From positions 248,001 through 312,000 of the forward strand of contig CAVYHD010000033.1 of assembly GCA_963768075.1 (NCBI GenBank): a stretch of 64,000 nucleotides of DNA, given 5' to 3'. Below, piece by piece: positions 47,987 to 57,187 of the stretch. Source of the DNA: QHXW01 sp963768075. GTDB taxonomy: Bacteria > Acidobacteriota > Terriglobia > Bryobacterales > Bryobacteraceae. The first letter of the stretch is position 1. Every line of letters begins with the position of its first letter. The translations under genes were made by a program, and so were the position numbers. Below the pieces are notes generated by a model that made no database searches, was not told the DNA's origin, and saw only the letters and a program-made list of their open reading frames with translations.

Positions 47987-48910
47987 ATGAATCGACGCCA
48001 GTTTCTTGGGACCGCGCTCGCGGCAGGCTCGGCCGGTCCCGCCCTGTTTGCGGCGAATGAGCCGCATATCGACTTTCCCGCCGATCCCCGCGCGCGCCTC
48101 GGCGTGTCTTCTTATCCGTTTCGGGCTTTCATCGACGCTCCGCACAACCGGGACCGCGACAAGACCAAGCCGGGCATGACGCTGATCCAGTTCCCGGCGA
48201 TGGTGCGCGAACGATTCAACGTGCGCAACGTCGAGCCGCTGAACTCGCACTTCGTATCCCTTGAGCCGGGGTACCTCCATGAGCTGCGCGAAGCCGTGGA
48301 GAAGGCGGGGATGCACGTGATCAACATTCCGACCGAGGTCGGCGCGAGTTTCTACGATCCGGCCGAGGCCAAGCGCAAGATTGCTATCGCCAACTCGAAG
48401 AAGTGGGTGGACGCGGCGGTGGCGCTGGGATCGCCCAGCGTGCGGCTGGGTGTGCGTGGAGTGCGTGGGGTGGCACCGGACGTGGGGCGGGCGGCGGAGA
48501 GCCTGCGCATCGCCGCGGAGTACGGCGCCGAGAAGAACGTCGTCATCAATCTGGAAAACGACGATATCGAGACCGAGGACGCATTCTTTCTGGTGAAGGT
48601 GATCGAGGCCGCGCACCAACCGTATCTGCACGGGCTTCCTGACTTCTGCAACTCCATGCTGAAGGGCGACGAGAAATTCAATTATGACGCCGTCACGGCC
48701 ATGTTCCAGCACGCGTACAACATCTCGCACGTGAAGGACTCCGAAGTGGACGGTGGGAAGGTTTATCGCGTGGATGTGGGCAAGACGTTTGCGATCGCCA
48801 AGGCGGCCGGCTACAAAGGCTTTTTCTCGATGGAGTGGGAAGGCCAGGCAGGGCCGTATGAGGGGACGCAGCAAATGCTCGATGCCAGTATGAAGTACCT
48901 GAGCGCGTAA
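47987..48910 (+). CDS. Tat-exported sugar phosphate isomerase/epimerase-like TIM-barrel protein
   Basis: About 307 residues from ATG at 47987, which starts the Tat-type leader MNRRQFLGTALAAGSAGPAL; the frame is open further upstream without conserved residues. AP-endonuclease-2/xylose-isomerase-like barrel features are FNVRNVEPLNSHFVSLEPGY, KNVVINLENDDIETEDAFFL with the Glu metal ligand, YNISHVKDSEVDGGKVYRVD (His/Asp), and GYKGFFSMEWEGQAGPYEGT with the last Glu. Family enzymes isomerise or epimerise sugars using a divalent metal; the substrate is unknown. Export by Tat is common for this family in Acidobacteria. It stands between the receptor gene and cysS. Confidence 0.8.
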   Translation: MNRRQFLGTALAAGSAGPALFAANEPHIDFPADPRARLGVSSYPFRAFIDAPHNRDRDKTKPGMTLIQFPAMVRERFNVRNVEPLNSHFVSLEPGYLHELREAVEKAGMHVINIPTEVGASFYDPAEAKRKIAIANSKKWVDAAVALGSPSVRLGVRGVRGVAPDVGRAAESLRIAAEYGAEKNVVINLENDDIETEDAFFLVKVIEAAHQPYLHGLPDFCNSMLKGDEKFNYDAVTAMFQHAYNISHVKDSEVDGGKVYRVDVGKTFAIAKAAGYKGFFSMEWEGQAGPYEGTQQMLDASMKYLSA

Positions 48911-48985
48911 CGGTAAGCTGGGAGCGGGGGCGCCCGGCGACACTGATCGGCCATTTGGCGGATGTTACGATGAATAAATCCCCAT

Positions 48986-50386
48986 ATGGCGTTGCGCTTC
49001 TATAACACACTGTCCCAGAAGGTTGAAGAGTTCCAACCGCTGGAAGACAACCTAGTCCGCATGTACACGTGCGGTCCGACAGTGTACGACTACGCGCACA
49101 TCGGCAACTTCCGGACGTTCACGTTCTACGATCTTTTGAGGCGATGGCTCGGTGCGCGGGGGTACCGGCTGGACCACGTGATGAACATCACCGACGTGGA
49201 GGACAAGATCATCCGCAATGCTCTGGCGCAGCAGAAATCGCTGAATGACTACACCGCCACGTACGAAAAGGCATTTTTCGACGACTGCGCCGCGCTGCGG
49301 TTGCAACCTCCAGAGCGGTGGGCACGCGCGACCGAGCACATCAACGAGATGGCGGACGCGATCGGGGAACTGGCCCGGAAAGAGTACACGTACACGACCG
49401 AAGGTTCGGTGTACTTCCGGATCGCGAAGTTTCCGGAATATGGCAAGCTCTCGCACAACGATTTCAGCGGCATCCGAACGGGCGCGCGAGTGGACGTGGA
49501 TACCTACGAAAAGGCCGACGCGCGCGATTTCGTGTTGTGGAAGGCGCCGAAAGACGGCGAACCTTTCTGGGAAACGCCGATCGGGCCAGGGAGGCCGGGC
49601 TGGCATATCGAATGCTCCGTGATGGCGATCCGGTATCTGGGAGAGACGCTGGATATCCACGCGGGTGGTGTGGATTTGATTTTTCCGCACCATGAGAACG
49701 AGATCGCGCAGTCGGTGTCGTTGACCGGAAAACCATTTTCGCGGTACTGGCTGCATTCGGAATTTCTGCTGGTGGACGGGCAGAAGATGTCGAAGTCGCT
49801 GGGCAACTTCTATACCTTGCGCGAGGTGCTGGGGCGAGGCTACCCGCCGGAGACGGTGCGGTATTTGCTGGCTTCGGTACCGTATCGGAAGCAGTTGAAT
49901 TTTACTTTTGACGGGTTGAAATCCGCGGCGACGGCGGTGGACCGTCTGCGCAATTTTCAACTACGGCTGGACAAAGAGAGATTTCGCGCGGGGATCAACG
50001 AGAAGATGGCGATGCGCACGGCGCAGGCCGAAAAGCAGTTCTGCGCGAGCCTGGATGACGATCTCAACACAGCGGAAGCGCTAGGGGCAATATTCGAATA
50101 TATCCGCGACGCCAATGTGGCCATGGATGCGGGGGAGTTCGGCGCGGAGAACACCGTGGCTGCGAGAGAGTTTCTGGACCGGTTCGATTCGATTTTCGAC
50201 GTGTTGCGGGCGAGCGGGCAGGAAGGCGCGCTTTCCGATGCGGAGGTAGAGGCCAAAATCGCGGCGCGCGGCGCGGCCAAGAAGGCGCGCAATTTCGCCG
50301 AGTCGGATCGTCTTCGCGACGAACTGCTGGCCCAGGGAATCATTTTGGAAGACACCAAGGACGGAGCTCGATGGAAAAGAAAGTGA
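48986..50386 (+). CDS. cysS: Cysteinyl-tRNA synthetase
   Basis: 466 residues. Zn and HIGH-type region MYTCGPTVYDYAHIGNFRTF, the second zinc Cys in WHIECSVMAIRYLGETLDIH, HHENEIAQSVSLTGKPFSRY and the KMSKS loop DGQKMSKSLGNFYTLREVLG are intact; the anticodon-binding helical domain ends the chain. It charges tRNA-Cys in the cytoplasm. The last 16 bases overlap the start of a PLP enzyme of sulfur amino-acid metabolism, which couples cysteine charging and cysteine/methionine chemistry in one transcript. Clean frame. Confidence 0.96.
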   Translation: MALRFYNTLSQKVEEFQPLEDNLVRMYTCGPTVYDYAHIGNFRTFTFYDLLRRWLGARGYRLDHVMNITDVEDKIIRNALAQQKSLNDYTATYEKAFFDDCAALRLQPPERWARATEHINEMADAIGELARKEYTYTTEGSVYFRIAKFPEYGKLSHNDFSGIRTGARVDVDTYEKADARDFVLWKAPKDGEPFWETPIGPGRPGWHIECSVMAIRYLGETLDIHAGGVDLIFPHHENEIAQSVSLTGKPFSRYWLHSEFLLVDGQKMSKSLGNFYTLREVLGRGYPPETVRYLLASVPYRKQLNFTFDGLKSAATAVDRLRNFQLRLDKERFRAGINEKMAMRTAQAEKQFCASLDDDLNTAEALGAIFEYIRDANVAMDAGEFGAENTVAAREFLDRFDSIFDVLRASGQEGALSDAEVEAKIAARGAAKKARNFAESDRLRDELLAQGIILEDTKDGARWKRK

Positions 50387-51600
50387 AGCTGCATACCAAG
50401 GCGGTACACGCGGGGGACCGCAAAAGGGACGGACGCCACGTTCCGGTTGCTACGCCGATTCACACCGCGGCCAGCTTTTTCTACGAGAGCATGGAGAAGC
50501 TGGACCGGGTGTTCGGGCGCGAGGAGCCGGGATACAGCTACTCGCGCTACGACAACCCCACCAACGCGGCGCTCGAGGAGCTCTGCGCATCGCTCGAAAG
50601 CGGGCATGGAGCGCTGGCATGCAGCTCAGGGATGGCGGCGATCCATGTGGCGCTGCTGACCGCGCTGACCGATCGCCGGAAATCGATTGTAGCGGCCAAC
50701 GCTCTGTATGGAGCGACCGTGAGTCTGCTGATGAAAGTGTTAGAGCCGCTGGGAGTAGAGGCGCGGTTCGTGGACATTTGCGATCTGGCGGCGGTGGAAG
50801 AGGCGATTGGGGCCGCCAAGCCAGGGTGTGTGCTGATGGAGACGGTTTCGAACCCACTGCTGCGAGTGGGAGAGATAGATCGCGTGGCCGCAATGGCGAA
50901 GGCGGCAGGAGCGGCCCTGGTGGTGGACAACACGTTCGCCACGCCGCTGCTGGTTAGGCCGATGGAGCTGGGGGCTAATCTGGTGGTCCACAGCCTGACG
51001 AAGTTTCTATCGGGCCACGGCGACGTGCTGGGCGGCGTGGTGATTTCCGACACGGCGCACTACGACACGCTGCGCACTCTTTCCCGCGCGTTCGGGCCGG
51101 TGCTGGGGCCCTTCGAGAGTTATCTCGCGATGCGCGGCATCAAGACATTCGCGGTGCGCGTGGAACGGCAGTGCGCGAATGCGCGCCGGGTGGCGTCATG
51201 GCTCAAGGATCAGCCGGAAGTCGGCCGCGTATACTTTCCCGGGGACGCCGGTCATCCGGACGCCGCGGCGATCCGGAGGCTGCTGCCTGACGGGCTTTAT
51301 GGGGGCATCGTCAGCTTCGAATTAAATGAAGCTGGAAAAGAAGAGGTGTTCCGCTTTATGAACGCGCTGCGGCTGGTGGTGCCGGCGACCTCGCTAGGGG
51401 ACGTACACAGCATGATGCTCTATCCGGCCATGAGCTCGCATCGCGAACTGTCGCCAAAACACCGCGAACGCATGGGGATTCGCGACAGCCTGGTGCGGCT
51501 TTCGGTGGGGATTGAGGCGGTGGAGGACATCATCGGCGACCTGGCGCAGGCACTGGAGCATTCCGGAGTGGCGGCGCAGCCCTCGCACGCTAGCGCCTAG
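50371..51600 (+). CDS. Trans-sulfuration PLP enzyme (cystathionine gamma-synthase/lyase family)
   Basis: 409 residues, Cys/Met metabolism PLP family. Hallmarks: YSRYDNPTNAALEELCASLE, HGALACSSGMAAIHVALLTA, VLMETVSNPLLRVGEIDRVA, VVDNTFATPLLVRPMELGAN and the Schiff-base Lys211 in VVHSLTKFLSGHGDVLGG. The family acts on cystathionine, O-acyl-homoserine, methionine or cysteine; sequence inspection does not separate synthase from lyase. The ATG lies inside the cysS 3' end, so translation is probably coupled. Confidence 0.88.
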   Translation: MEKKVKLHTKAVHAGDRKRDGRHVPVATPIHTAASFFYESMEKLDRVFGREEPGYSYSRYDNPTNAALEELCASLESGHGALACSSGMAAIHVALLTALTDRRKSIVAANALYGATVSLLMKVLEPLGVEARFVDICDLAAVEEAIGAAKPGCVLMETVSNPLLRVGEIDRVAAMAKAAGAALVVDNTFATPLLVRPMELGANLVVHSLTKFLSGHGDVLGGVVISDTAHYDTLRTLSRAFGPVLGPFESYLAMRGIKTFAVRVERQCANARRVASWLKDQPEVGRVYFPGDAGHPDAAAIRRLLPDGLYGGIVSFELNEAGKEEVFRFMNALRLVVPATSLGDVHSMMLYPAMSSHRELSPKHRERMGIRDSLVRLSVGIEAVEDIIGDLAQALEHSGVAAQPSHASA

Positions 51601-51725
51601 AAACGCCCTTTATTTAGTGCAGGATGTGCGCGGGTGTGAAAAACAGGATACACGTTTTAGGGTTACCTACGTCTGATTAGAAAGAACATTGATTTCGGAA
51701 CACGAATTGCTACGCGAATAGTGCC

Positions 51726-51938
51726 ATGCGGATCACCAGCCAAGGGTTGTGCTCGATCACACTGCTGACGGGAGTGTTGTGGGGGTGCCTTCTGGTCGAA
51801 AAGGTGACCGTCGTACACGCGCGAGCGAACGCCGATCGCGCGCTCAGCGAGATTCGGGCACTACAGCTCAAGAAGCGCATTCTACCCGCAGCGGCCCCCG
51901 TCGAGCGGCCACGCGCTACCCGGACGGCTTTGGGCTAG
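51726..51938 (+). CDS. Small membrane-anchored protein, unknown
   Basis: 70 residues with one hydrophobic segment (LCSITLLTGVLWGCLLVEKV) followed by a basic, partly helical tail with Pro/Ala and Arg. The region 51601-51725 upstream carries no gene. No ribosome binding site is obvious. It could be a real small membrane protein upstream of signal peptidase; with no recognised family the call is moderate. Confidence 0.45.
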   Translation: MRITSQGLCSITLLTGVLWGCLLVEKVTVVHARANADRALSEIRALQLKKRILPAAAPVERPRATRTALG

Positions 51939-52011
51939 GGGTGATCTCCGGAAAGCCCGTGGGAGTGCTTTATAATGCGTAGCTGGGATCGGCAGCAAAG
52001 CCAACGTAAAC

Positions 52012-52566
52012 ATGGAAGGCGAAATACAGACCCAGCTCTCCCGCTCCGGGCTGTCCACGGCGCTTTCCTGGATGCGCGATCTGGCGTTCTCCGTGCTGCT
52101 GGCCGTGATTCTGATCGTCTTCATTTACCAGCCAGTGAAGGTAGAAGGAACGAGCATGATGCCCGTCCTGACCAACAATGAGCGAATCTTCATCAACAAG
52201 TTCACGTACCGGTTTGGCGCGGGAAATATCGATCGCGGCGACCTGGTAGTCTTTTTCTTTCCGCTCGACCGCAGCAAATCCTATATCAAGCGCATCATCG
52301 GCATTCCGGGCGATACGGTGCAGATCGACAACGGAACGGTTTACGTGAATGGCCAACAATTAAATGAGCCTTACGTTCCCGACGAATACCGGGATCGCCA
52401 GTCTCAGCCGGCATTGACCGTGCCATCCGAGCACTACTTTGTGCTGGGGGACCATCGCACGTCGTCGAATGACAGCCGGGCGTGGGGCACGGTGGAGCGG
52501 AAGGACATTTACGGGAAAGCCGTTTTCGTTTACTGGCCGCTCGAGAAAATGGGCCGGCTGAAGTAA
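52012..52566 (+). CDS. lepB: Signal peptidase I
   Basis: 184 residues with one N-terminal membrane segment (DLAFSVLLAVILIVFIYQPV). The catalytic Ser48 lies in VKVEGTSMMPVLTNNERIFI and Lys93 in SKSYIKRIIGIPGDTVQIDN; the S26 boxes HYFVLGDHRTSSNDSRAWGT and KAVFVYWPL complete the fold. It cleaves signal peptides of Sec-exported proteins at the outer face of the inner membrane, which fits the many exported products in this window. The stop abuts the convergent DUF2905 stop with no gap. Confidence 0.94.
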   Translation: MEGEIQTQLSRSGLSTALSWMRDLAFSVLLAVILIVFIYQPVKVEGTSMMPVLTNNERIFINKFTYRFGAGNIDRGDLVVFFFPLDRSKSYIKRIIGIPGDTVQIDNGTVYVNGQQLNEPYVPDEYRDRQSQPALTVPSEHYFVLGDHRTSSNDSRAWGTVERKDIYGKAVFVYWPLEKMGRLK

Positions 52567-52776
52567 TCACCTCCGGTTGAAAAACCACATCAGCAGAGTC
52601 AGCACCGCGCTCACCAGAATGCAGGTGACGACCGGAAAGTAGAAAGTCGTATTGTTTCTGTGGATGTAGATGTCGCCGGGAAGCCGGCCGATGCGGAACG
52701 GAAGCCGCGGGGAGTACTCGATCGCCAGGCCGATGACGACCAGCAGGATGCCGAGCGAGACGAGAGTGCGGCCCAC
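52567..52776 (-). CDS. DUF2905 family two-helix membrane protein
   Basis: 69 residues: first membrane segment LVSLGILLVVIGLAIEYSPR, the conserved loop RIGRLPGDIYIHRNNTTFYF, and second segment FPVVTCILVSAVLTLLMWFF. This is the standard DUF2905 layout; the function is unknown. It lies nine bases after the dehydratase gene on the same strand and touches the lepB stop. Confidence 0.85.
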   Translation of the reverse strand: MGRTLVSLGILLVVIGLAIEYSPRLPFRIGRLPGDIYIHRNNTTFYFPVVTCILVSAVLTLLMWFFNRR

Positions 52777-52785
52777 GGTTAAAGT

Positions 52786-54769
52786 TTACTTCCTTGTCTG
52801 GGCGGCGGATAAAGCCGTAACGATCGCATCGACGTCAAACACGCAGCCGCCCCACGTGCCGCCGCTGGCGTTCTGCAGGGCCGCCCAGAGGCGGGAGTCG
52901 TCGGGCAGTCGCGGATCGGGCGCCAAGTCAGGACGCGGCGGGCGGGCGGCAAGCACCCGGGCGCCTTCCTCTTCGCCGAAGATCACGCCACCGCGCCGAC
53001 CAAATCCACCGAGCCATCGAGAGTCGCGCGGTCGATGGTGATGCGGATCATGTCGCCATCGAGCACTTTGCCGATCGGGCCGCCCGCCAGCGCTTCGGGG
53101 TCGACATGGCCGATGCACGCGCCGGTGGAAACGCCGGTGAAACGGGCGTCGGTGACGACGCGCGATGTGCTTGCCGAAATGGCAAATAGCGCAGCGCGGA
53201 GGTGATCTGGTAAGATCTCCTCCATGCCCGTGCCCAGCGGCCCGCGGCAGATCAGCACGATGACGTCGCCCGGCTGGATGCGATCGGGCCCGTGGCTCTT
53301 GATGGCGGCGATGGCGGCGGCTTCCGTCGTGAAAGACGCGCGCCGGGCCGAGTTTGCGATAAACGCCATCGGCATCGACCACGCTCGGATCAATGGCGGT
53401 GCTCTTGATGACCGAGCCTTCGGGGGCGAGGTTGCCGCGCGGGAAAGCTGGTGTGGGCGTCAGGCCGCGCTTGGCTGCGCCGGCGGGGTACATGATGACG
53501 TCGTCCGGATCCACGCCATCGCGTTCGCGCAGCAATTCGCGGAGCGCGGGTGCGGCGCTCGGAATGTTCCCACCAGTCGAGCATCCGCCCAGGGTTTCGC
53601 CGGTGGCGGTGAGGACGTCGAGTCCAGCAGGCCGGCGCGGCGCAGATGCAGCATCACTTCCGGCACGCCGCCCGCCAGAAACACCCGCACCGTGGGATGA
53701 GAGCGCGGGCCGTTGGGCAGAACGTTGACCAGGCGCGGCACGTGGCGGTTGATGGCAATCCAGTCGTCCACCGTGGGGCGTGCGCAAGCCGGCGGCATGG
53801 GCGATGGCGGGAATGTGCAGCATCAGATTGGTCGAGCCGCCGAAGGCCGCGTGAACGATCATCGCGTTGCGAACGCTGGCGTCGGTGAGGATGTCGCTCA
53901 TGGCAATGCCGCGTGCTTCGAGTGCGAGCAGCGCGCGGGCGGAACGCCGGGCCATGTCCAGCCAGACCGGCTGTCCGGAGGGCGCCAGCGCCGAGTGCGG
54001 CAGCGACAGGCCGAGCGCTTCGCCGACCACCTGCGAGGTGGCCGCGGTGCCGAGAAATTGGCAGCCGCCGCCGGGCGAGGCGCAGGCGCGGCAGACCGAG
54101 TTCCGCGGCGGCTTCGCAGGGTCATCTGCCGTGCGCGAAACGCGCGCCGAGGGATTGCACCGTGCCGGCGTCTTCGCCCTCTTCCGGCGGCAGCGTGACG
54201 CCGCCGGGGACCAGCACGCACGGGAAGATCGCGCAATCCGGCCAGCGCCATCATCATGGCGGGCAGGCCTTTGTCGCAGGTGGCAATGCCGAGCACGCCC
54301 GGCGCGTGCGGCAGCGAGCGGATCAGGCGCCGGAACACGATGGCGGCGTCGTTGCGATACGGCAGGCTGTCGAACATGCCGGTGGTGCCCTGCGTGCGGC
54401 CGTCGCAGGGATCGGAGCAAAAGCCGGCGAAAGGGATCGGCGCCAAGCGGCTGCAATTCCTCGGCCGCGGCCTGCACCAGCAAGCCGATTTCCCAATGGC
54501 CGGTGTGATAGCCGAGGGCGATGGGCGTGCCGTCGGGCGCGCGAATGCCGCCCTGCGTGCTGAGAATCAGAAATTCTTTGCCGCCCAGGGCTCGCCGGGT
54601 CCCAGCCCATGCCGGCATTTTGCGACCAGCCGAACAGGTCGCCGGAGGGTCGCGACAGCAGCATCTCCGGCGTCAAGGGAAGCGATCCCTGCGGGCCGGG
54701 CGCTTTGGAGCGGACGTCGTAAATCGAGGCGTCGCCCGAATCGATGATATTCTCGAATGCTATGACCAT
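52786..54769 (-). CDS. IlvD/Edd-family dehydratase of the YagF/YjhG (sugar-acid) type, frame broken by many indels
   Basis: About 660 codons from ATG at 54769. Read across frames it follows YagF/YjhG from end to end: LPLTPEMLLSRPSGDLFGWS, DPCDGRTQGTTGMFDSLPYR, ATCDKGLPAMMMALAGL, GGGCQFLGTAATSQVVGEAL, DDWIAINRHVPRLVNVLPNG, RGNLAPEGSVIKSTAIDPSV, VVTDARFTGVSTGACIGHVD and GGTWGGCVFDVDAIVTAL. The Cys residues in the DPC, TCDKG and GCQF blocks are the expected Fe-S ligands. YagF and YjhG act on D-xylonate and related sugar acids, which is the best functional guess. At least ten indels lie between about 52980 and 54660. Its start codon overlaps the divergent Gfo/Idh start. Confidence 0.83.
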
Positions 54770-56120
54770 AGGAAATCCTGATCCTACCACCCGCAGGACC
54801 TTCCTGACGGCGCTCAGTGCTGCTTCCTACACGCGCGTCCTGGGCGCCAATGACCGCGTGCAGGTGGGCTTCATCGGTTACGGGCTGATTGGCAGCCAGC
54901 ACGTTCGCGATTTTAAGAACCAGGCGGATGCCGACCTGGCAGCGATGTCCGATGTCTACCAGCCGCGGCTCGAGCAGGGCGTAGCGGCATGCGGCGGACA
55001 TGCGAAAAGCTATAGCGACTTTCGCAGGCTTCTGGACGATAAAGATATTCAGGCGGTCGTGGTCTCAACGCCCGATCATTGGCACGCTTTGATAACCATC
55101 ATGGCCTGCGCGGCCGGCAAGGATGTCTACGTCGAAAAACCGCTCACGCTTTTCATCCGCGAGGGCCACTGGATGGTAGAAGCGGCGCGGCGATACCAGC
55201 GCGTAGTGCAAGTGGGGACACAGCAGCGGTCGGGCAAACACTACCAGAAGGCCGCGGCGATGCTGCGAGCGGGATACATCGGCAAGGTGATGAGCGCGCG
55301 GATAGGAGCGTACCGCAACGTCATGCCGGGCTTTGGTGATCCCGCGGACGGCTCGCCGCCAAGCGATCTGGATTACGAGATGTGGCTCGGGCCGGCGCCA
55401 AAGCGGCCGTACAACCCACACCGGTCGCTTTACCATTTCCGGTGGTTCTGGGATTACTCCGGCGGCCAGATGACGAATCTGGGGGCGCACGATATCGACG
55501 TGGTGCAGTGGGCCATGCAAGTGAAAGGACCGGCGGCGGTCTCGTCAAGCGGAGGCCGGTTTGCGCTCGAAGACAACGGCGAGACGCCCGACACGCAAGA
55601 TGCGTTGTTCGAATATCCGGGATTCACGGCGTTGTTTTCCATGCGCGAGGCGAGCGCGGGACACCGCGGCGAGGGCAAGCTGGCGTTTTTCGGAAGCAAG
55701 GGGAGTCTGGACATTGACCGTGCCGGCTTTGAAGTTTATCCGGATATGAAGATTGATCCGTTCAACGCGATTCCCGTGTTTGCGGGGCAACCGGCGGGCG
55801 GTCCGAAACGTTCCGGCAGCACGCCGGAGCCCTGGATTCAGCCATACAAAATGGAGGGATCGTCCGCGGAGCAGCTCAATCTGCACGTTCGCAATTTCCT
55901 GGATTGCGTGAAGTCGCGCGAGCGGCCCATCGCGGACGTCGAGCAGGGAAACCAGGTGACCACGGCTTGCCACCTGGCGAACATCTCTCTGCGGATGGGC
56001 CGCAAGATCCGGTGGAACCCGGAGACGGAGGAGATCATCGGGGACGCCGAGGCGTCGAAATGGCTCGAGCGGCCGTATCGCAAGCCTTGGGACGAGGTGC
56101 TGCGGAGTTTCCATTTATGA
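54762..56120 (+). CDS. Gfo/Idh/MocA-family oxidoreductase, probably exported
   Basis: About 452 residues from ATG at 54762 (another ATG lies at 54744). The leader TTRRTFLTALSAASYTRVLG looks Tat-like. The Rossmann domain shows VQVGFIGYGLIGSQHVRDFK at residues 33-52, VVSTPDHWHALITIMACAAG and the EKP motif VYVEKPLTL at 125-127. The C-terminal domain carries RWFWDYSGGQMTNLGAHDID. These enzymes use NAD(P), often bound tightly in exported forms, to oxidise or reduce sugars. It is ATGA-coupled to a TIM-barrel gene and diverges from the sugar-acid dehydratase with overlapping start codons. Confidence 0.88.
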   Translation: MTIGNPDPTTRRTFLTALSAASYTRVLGANDRVQVGFIGYGLIGSQHVRDFKNQADADLAAMSDVYQPRLEQGVAACGGHAKSYSDFRRLLDDKDIQAVVVSTPDHWHALITIMACAAGKDVYVEKPLTLFIREGHWMVEAARRYQRVVQVGTQQRSGKHYQKAAAMLRAGYIGKVMSARIGAYRNVMPGFGDPADGSPPSDLDYEMWLGPAPKRPYNPHRSLYHFRWFWDYSGGQMTNLGAHDIDVVQWAMQVKGPAAVSSSGGRFALEDNGETPDTQDALFEYPGFTALFSMREASAGHRGEGKLAFFGSKGSLDIDRAGFEVYPDMKIDPFNAIPVFAGQPAGGPKRSGSTPEPWIQPYKMEGSSAEQLNLHVRNFLDCVKSRERPIADVEQGNQVTTACHLANISLRMGRKIRWNPETEEIIGDAEASKWLERPYRKPWDEVLRSFHL

Positions 56121-57121
56121 CGCGAAGACAATGGTTGCTCGGCGCTGCCGCGGCGGCCACGCCTGCATTCGGCGTTCCGCGCACGACGATGGGCATCGCG
56201 ACAACGTCATTCATGACGACGCGCGAGCACGACACTTATGAATTTCTCGAGTACTGCCATGCGCTGGGTGCGGGCGGCATTCAGGCGTCACTGACCTCGC
56301 TCGAGCCGGCATATCTGACTAAGCTGCGGGCGCGCGCCCAGGAATTCGGCATGTACCTCGAAGTGATGGCGGAGCTGCCGAAGGAAAACGATGCTGGGAC
56401 ATTCGAGCGCACGGTAACGGCGGCGAAGACCGCGGGTGCGTTGTGTATTCGTACCGCGGCATTGGGCGGGCGGCGCTACGAAACGTTCTCGCGACTTAGC
56501 GATTGGCAGGAATTCGTTACGCGAAGCATCGCTGCGATCGATCGCGCGCTGCCCATCGTGACGAAGCAACAAGTGCCGCTGGCGGTCGAGAATCACAAAG
56601 ACTGGACCGCGCACGAGCTGGCCGCGCTGGTGAAAGACCGTTCGAGCGAGTATCTTGGGGTGTGCCTGGATACCGGGAACAACATCGCGCTGCTGGACAA
56701 CCCCATGGATGTGATCGAAACGCTGGCGCCCTATGCGATCTCGACGCACTTCAAAGATATGGCGGTGGAACCTTACCCGGACGGTTTTCTGCTCTCGGAG
56801 GTGGTGTTGGGCGAGGGCATCGTGGATCTCAGCGGTGCGGTGGCGGCGGTGCGGCGCGCGCGGCCGAAAACGCGGTTCACGCTTGAAATGATCACGCGCA
56901 ATCCGCTGCAGGTTCCGTGCCTCACGGACAAATACTGGGCGACATTTCCGGATCGTAACGGCAAATACCTTGCGGACACGCTGCGGATGGTACGCGAGGC
57001 GACGGGCCGTCTACAGCATCTGCCGCGCGTCGATGGGGAAAGCCGCGAAGGCCTGACGCAGCTCGAAGAAGACAACGTGAAGCAGTGTTTGTATTACGCG
57101 CGGACGCGGCTGGGAATGTAA
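56117..57121 (+). CDS. Tat-exported sugar isomerase/epimerase-like TIM-barrel protein
   Basis: About 334 residues from ATG at 56117, overlapping the preceding stop (ATGA). The leader MTRRQWLLGAAAAATPAFGV is Tat-like. Barrel features: GGIQASLTSLEPAYLTKLRA, VPLAVENHKDWTAHELAALV (metal Glu and His), YLGVCLDTGNNIALLDNPMD, AISTHFKDMAVEPYPDGFLL and RFTLEMITRNPLQVPCLTDK. It belongs to the AP-endonuclease-2-like isomerase group. Together with Gfo/Idh it forms a two-gene sugar-modifying unit. Substrate unknown. Confidence 0.83.
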   Translation: MTRRQWLLGAAAAATPAFGVPRTTMGIATTSFMTTREHDTYEFLEYCHALGAGGIQASLTSLEPAYLTKLRARAQEFGMYLEVMAELPKENDAGTFERTVTAAKTAGALCIRTAALGGRRYETFSRLSDWQEFVTRSIAAIDRALPIVTKQQVPLAVENHKDWTAHELAALVKDRSSEYLGVCLDTGNNIALLDNPMDVIETLAPYAISTHFKDMAVEPYPDGFLLSEVVLGEGIVDLSGAVAAVRRARPKTRFTLEMITRNPLQVPCLTDKYWATFPDRNGKYLADTLRMVREATGRLQHLPRVDGESREGLTQLEEDNVKQCLYYARTRLGM

Positions 57122-57133
57122 GAGTTTCCGAGC

Positions 57134-57148
57134 AATGATCCGATCATT
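57134..57148. repeat. Perfect palindrome AATGATC-C-GATCATT
   Basis: A 15-base inverted repeat in the 66-base AT-richer gap between the TIM-barrel gene and the esterase gene. It could be an operator for the esterase or a short hairpin at the end of the upstream mRNA; there is no T-run. Confidence 0.3.
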
Positions 57149-57187
57149 TGATAGCTCAGAACTGCTGCGGGGGATTTCCAGAGATCA

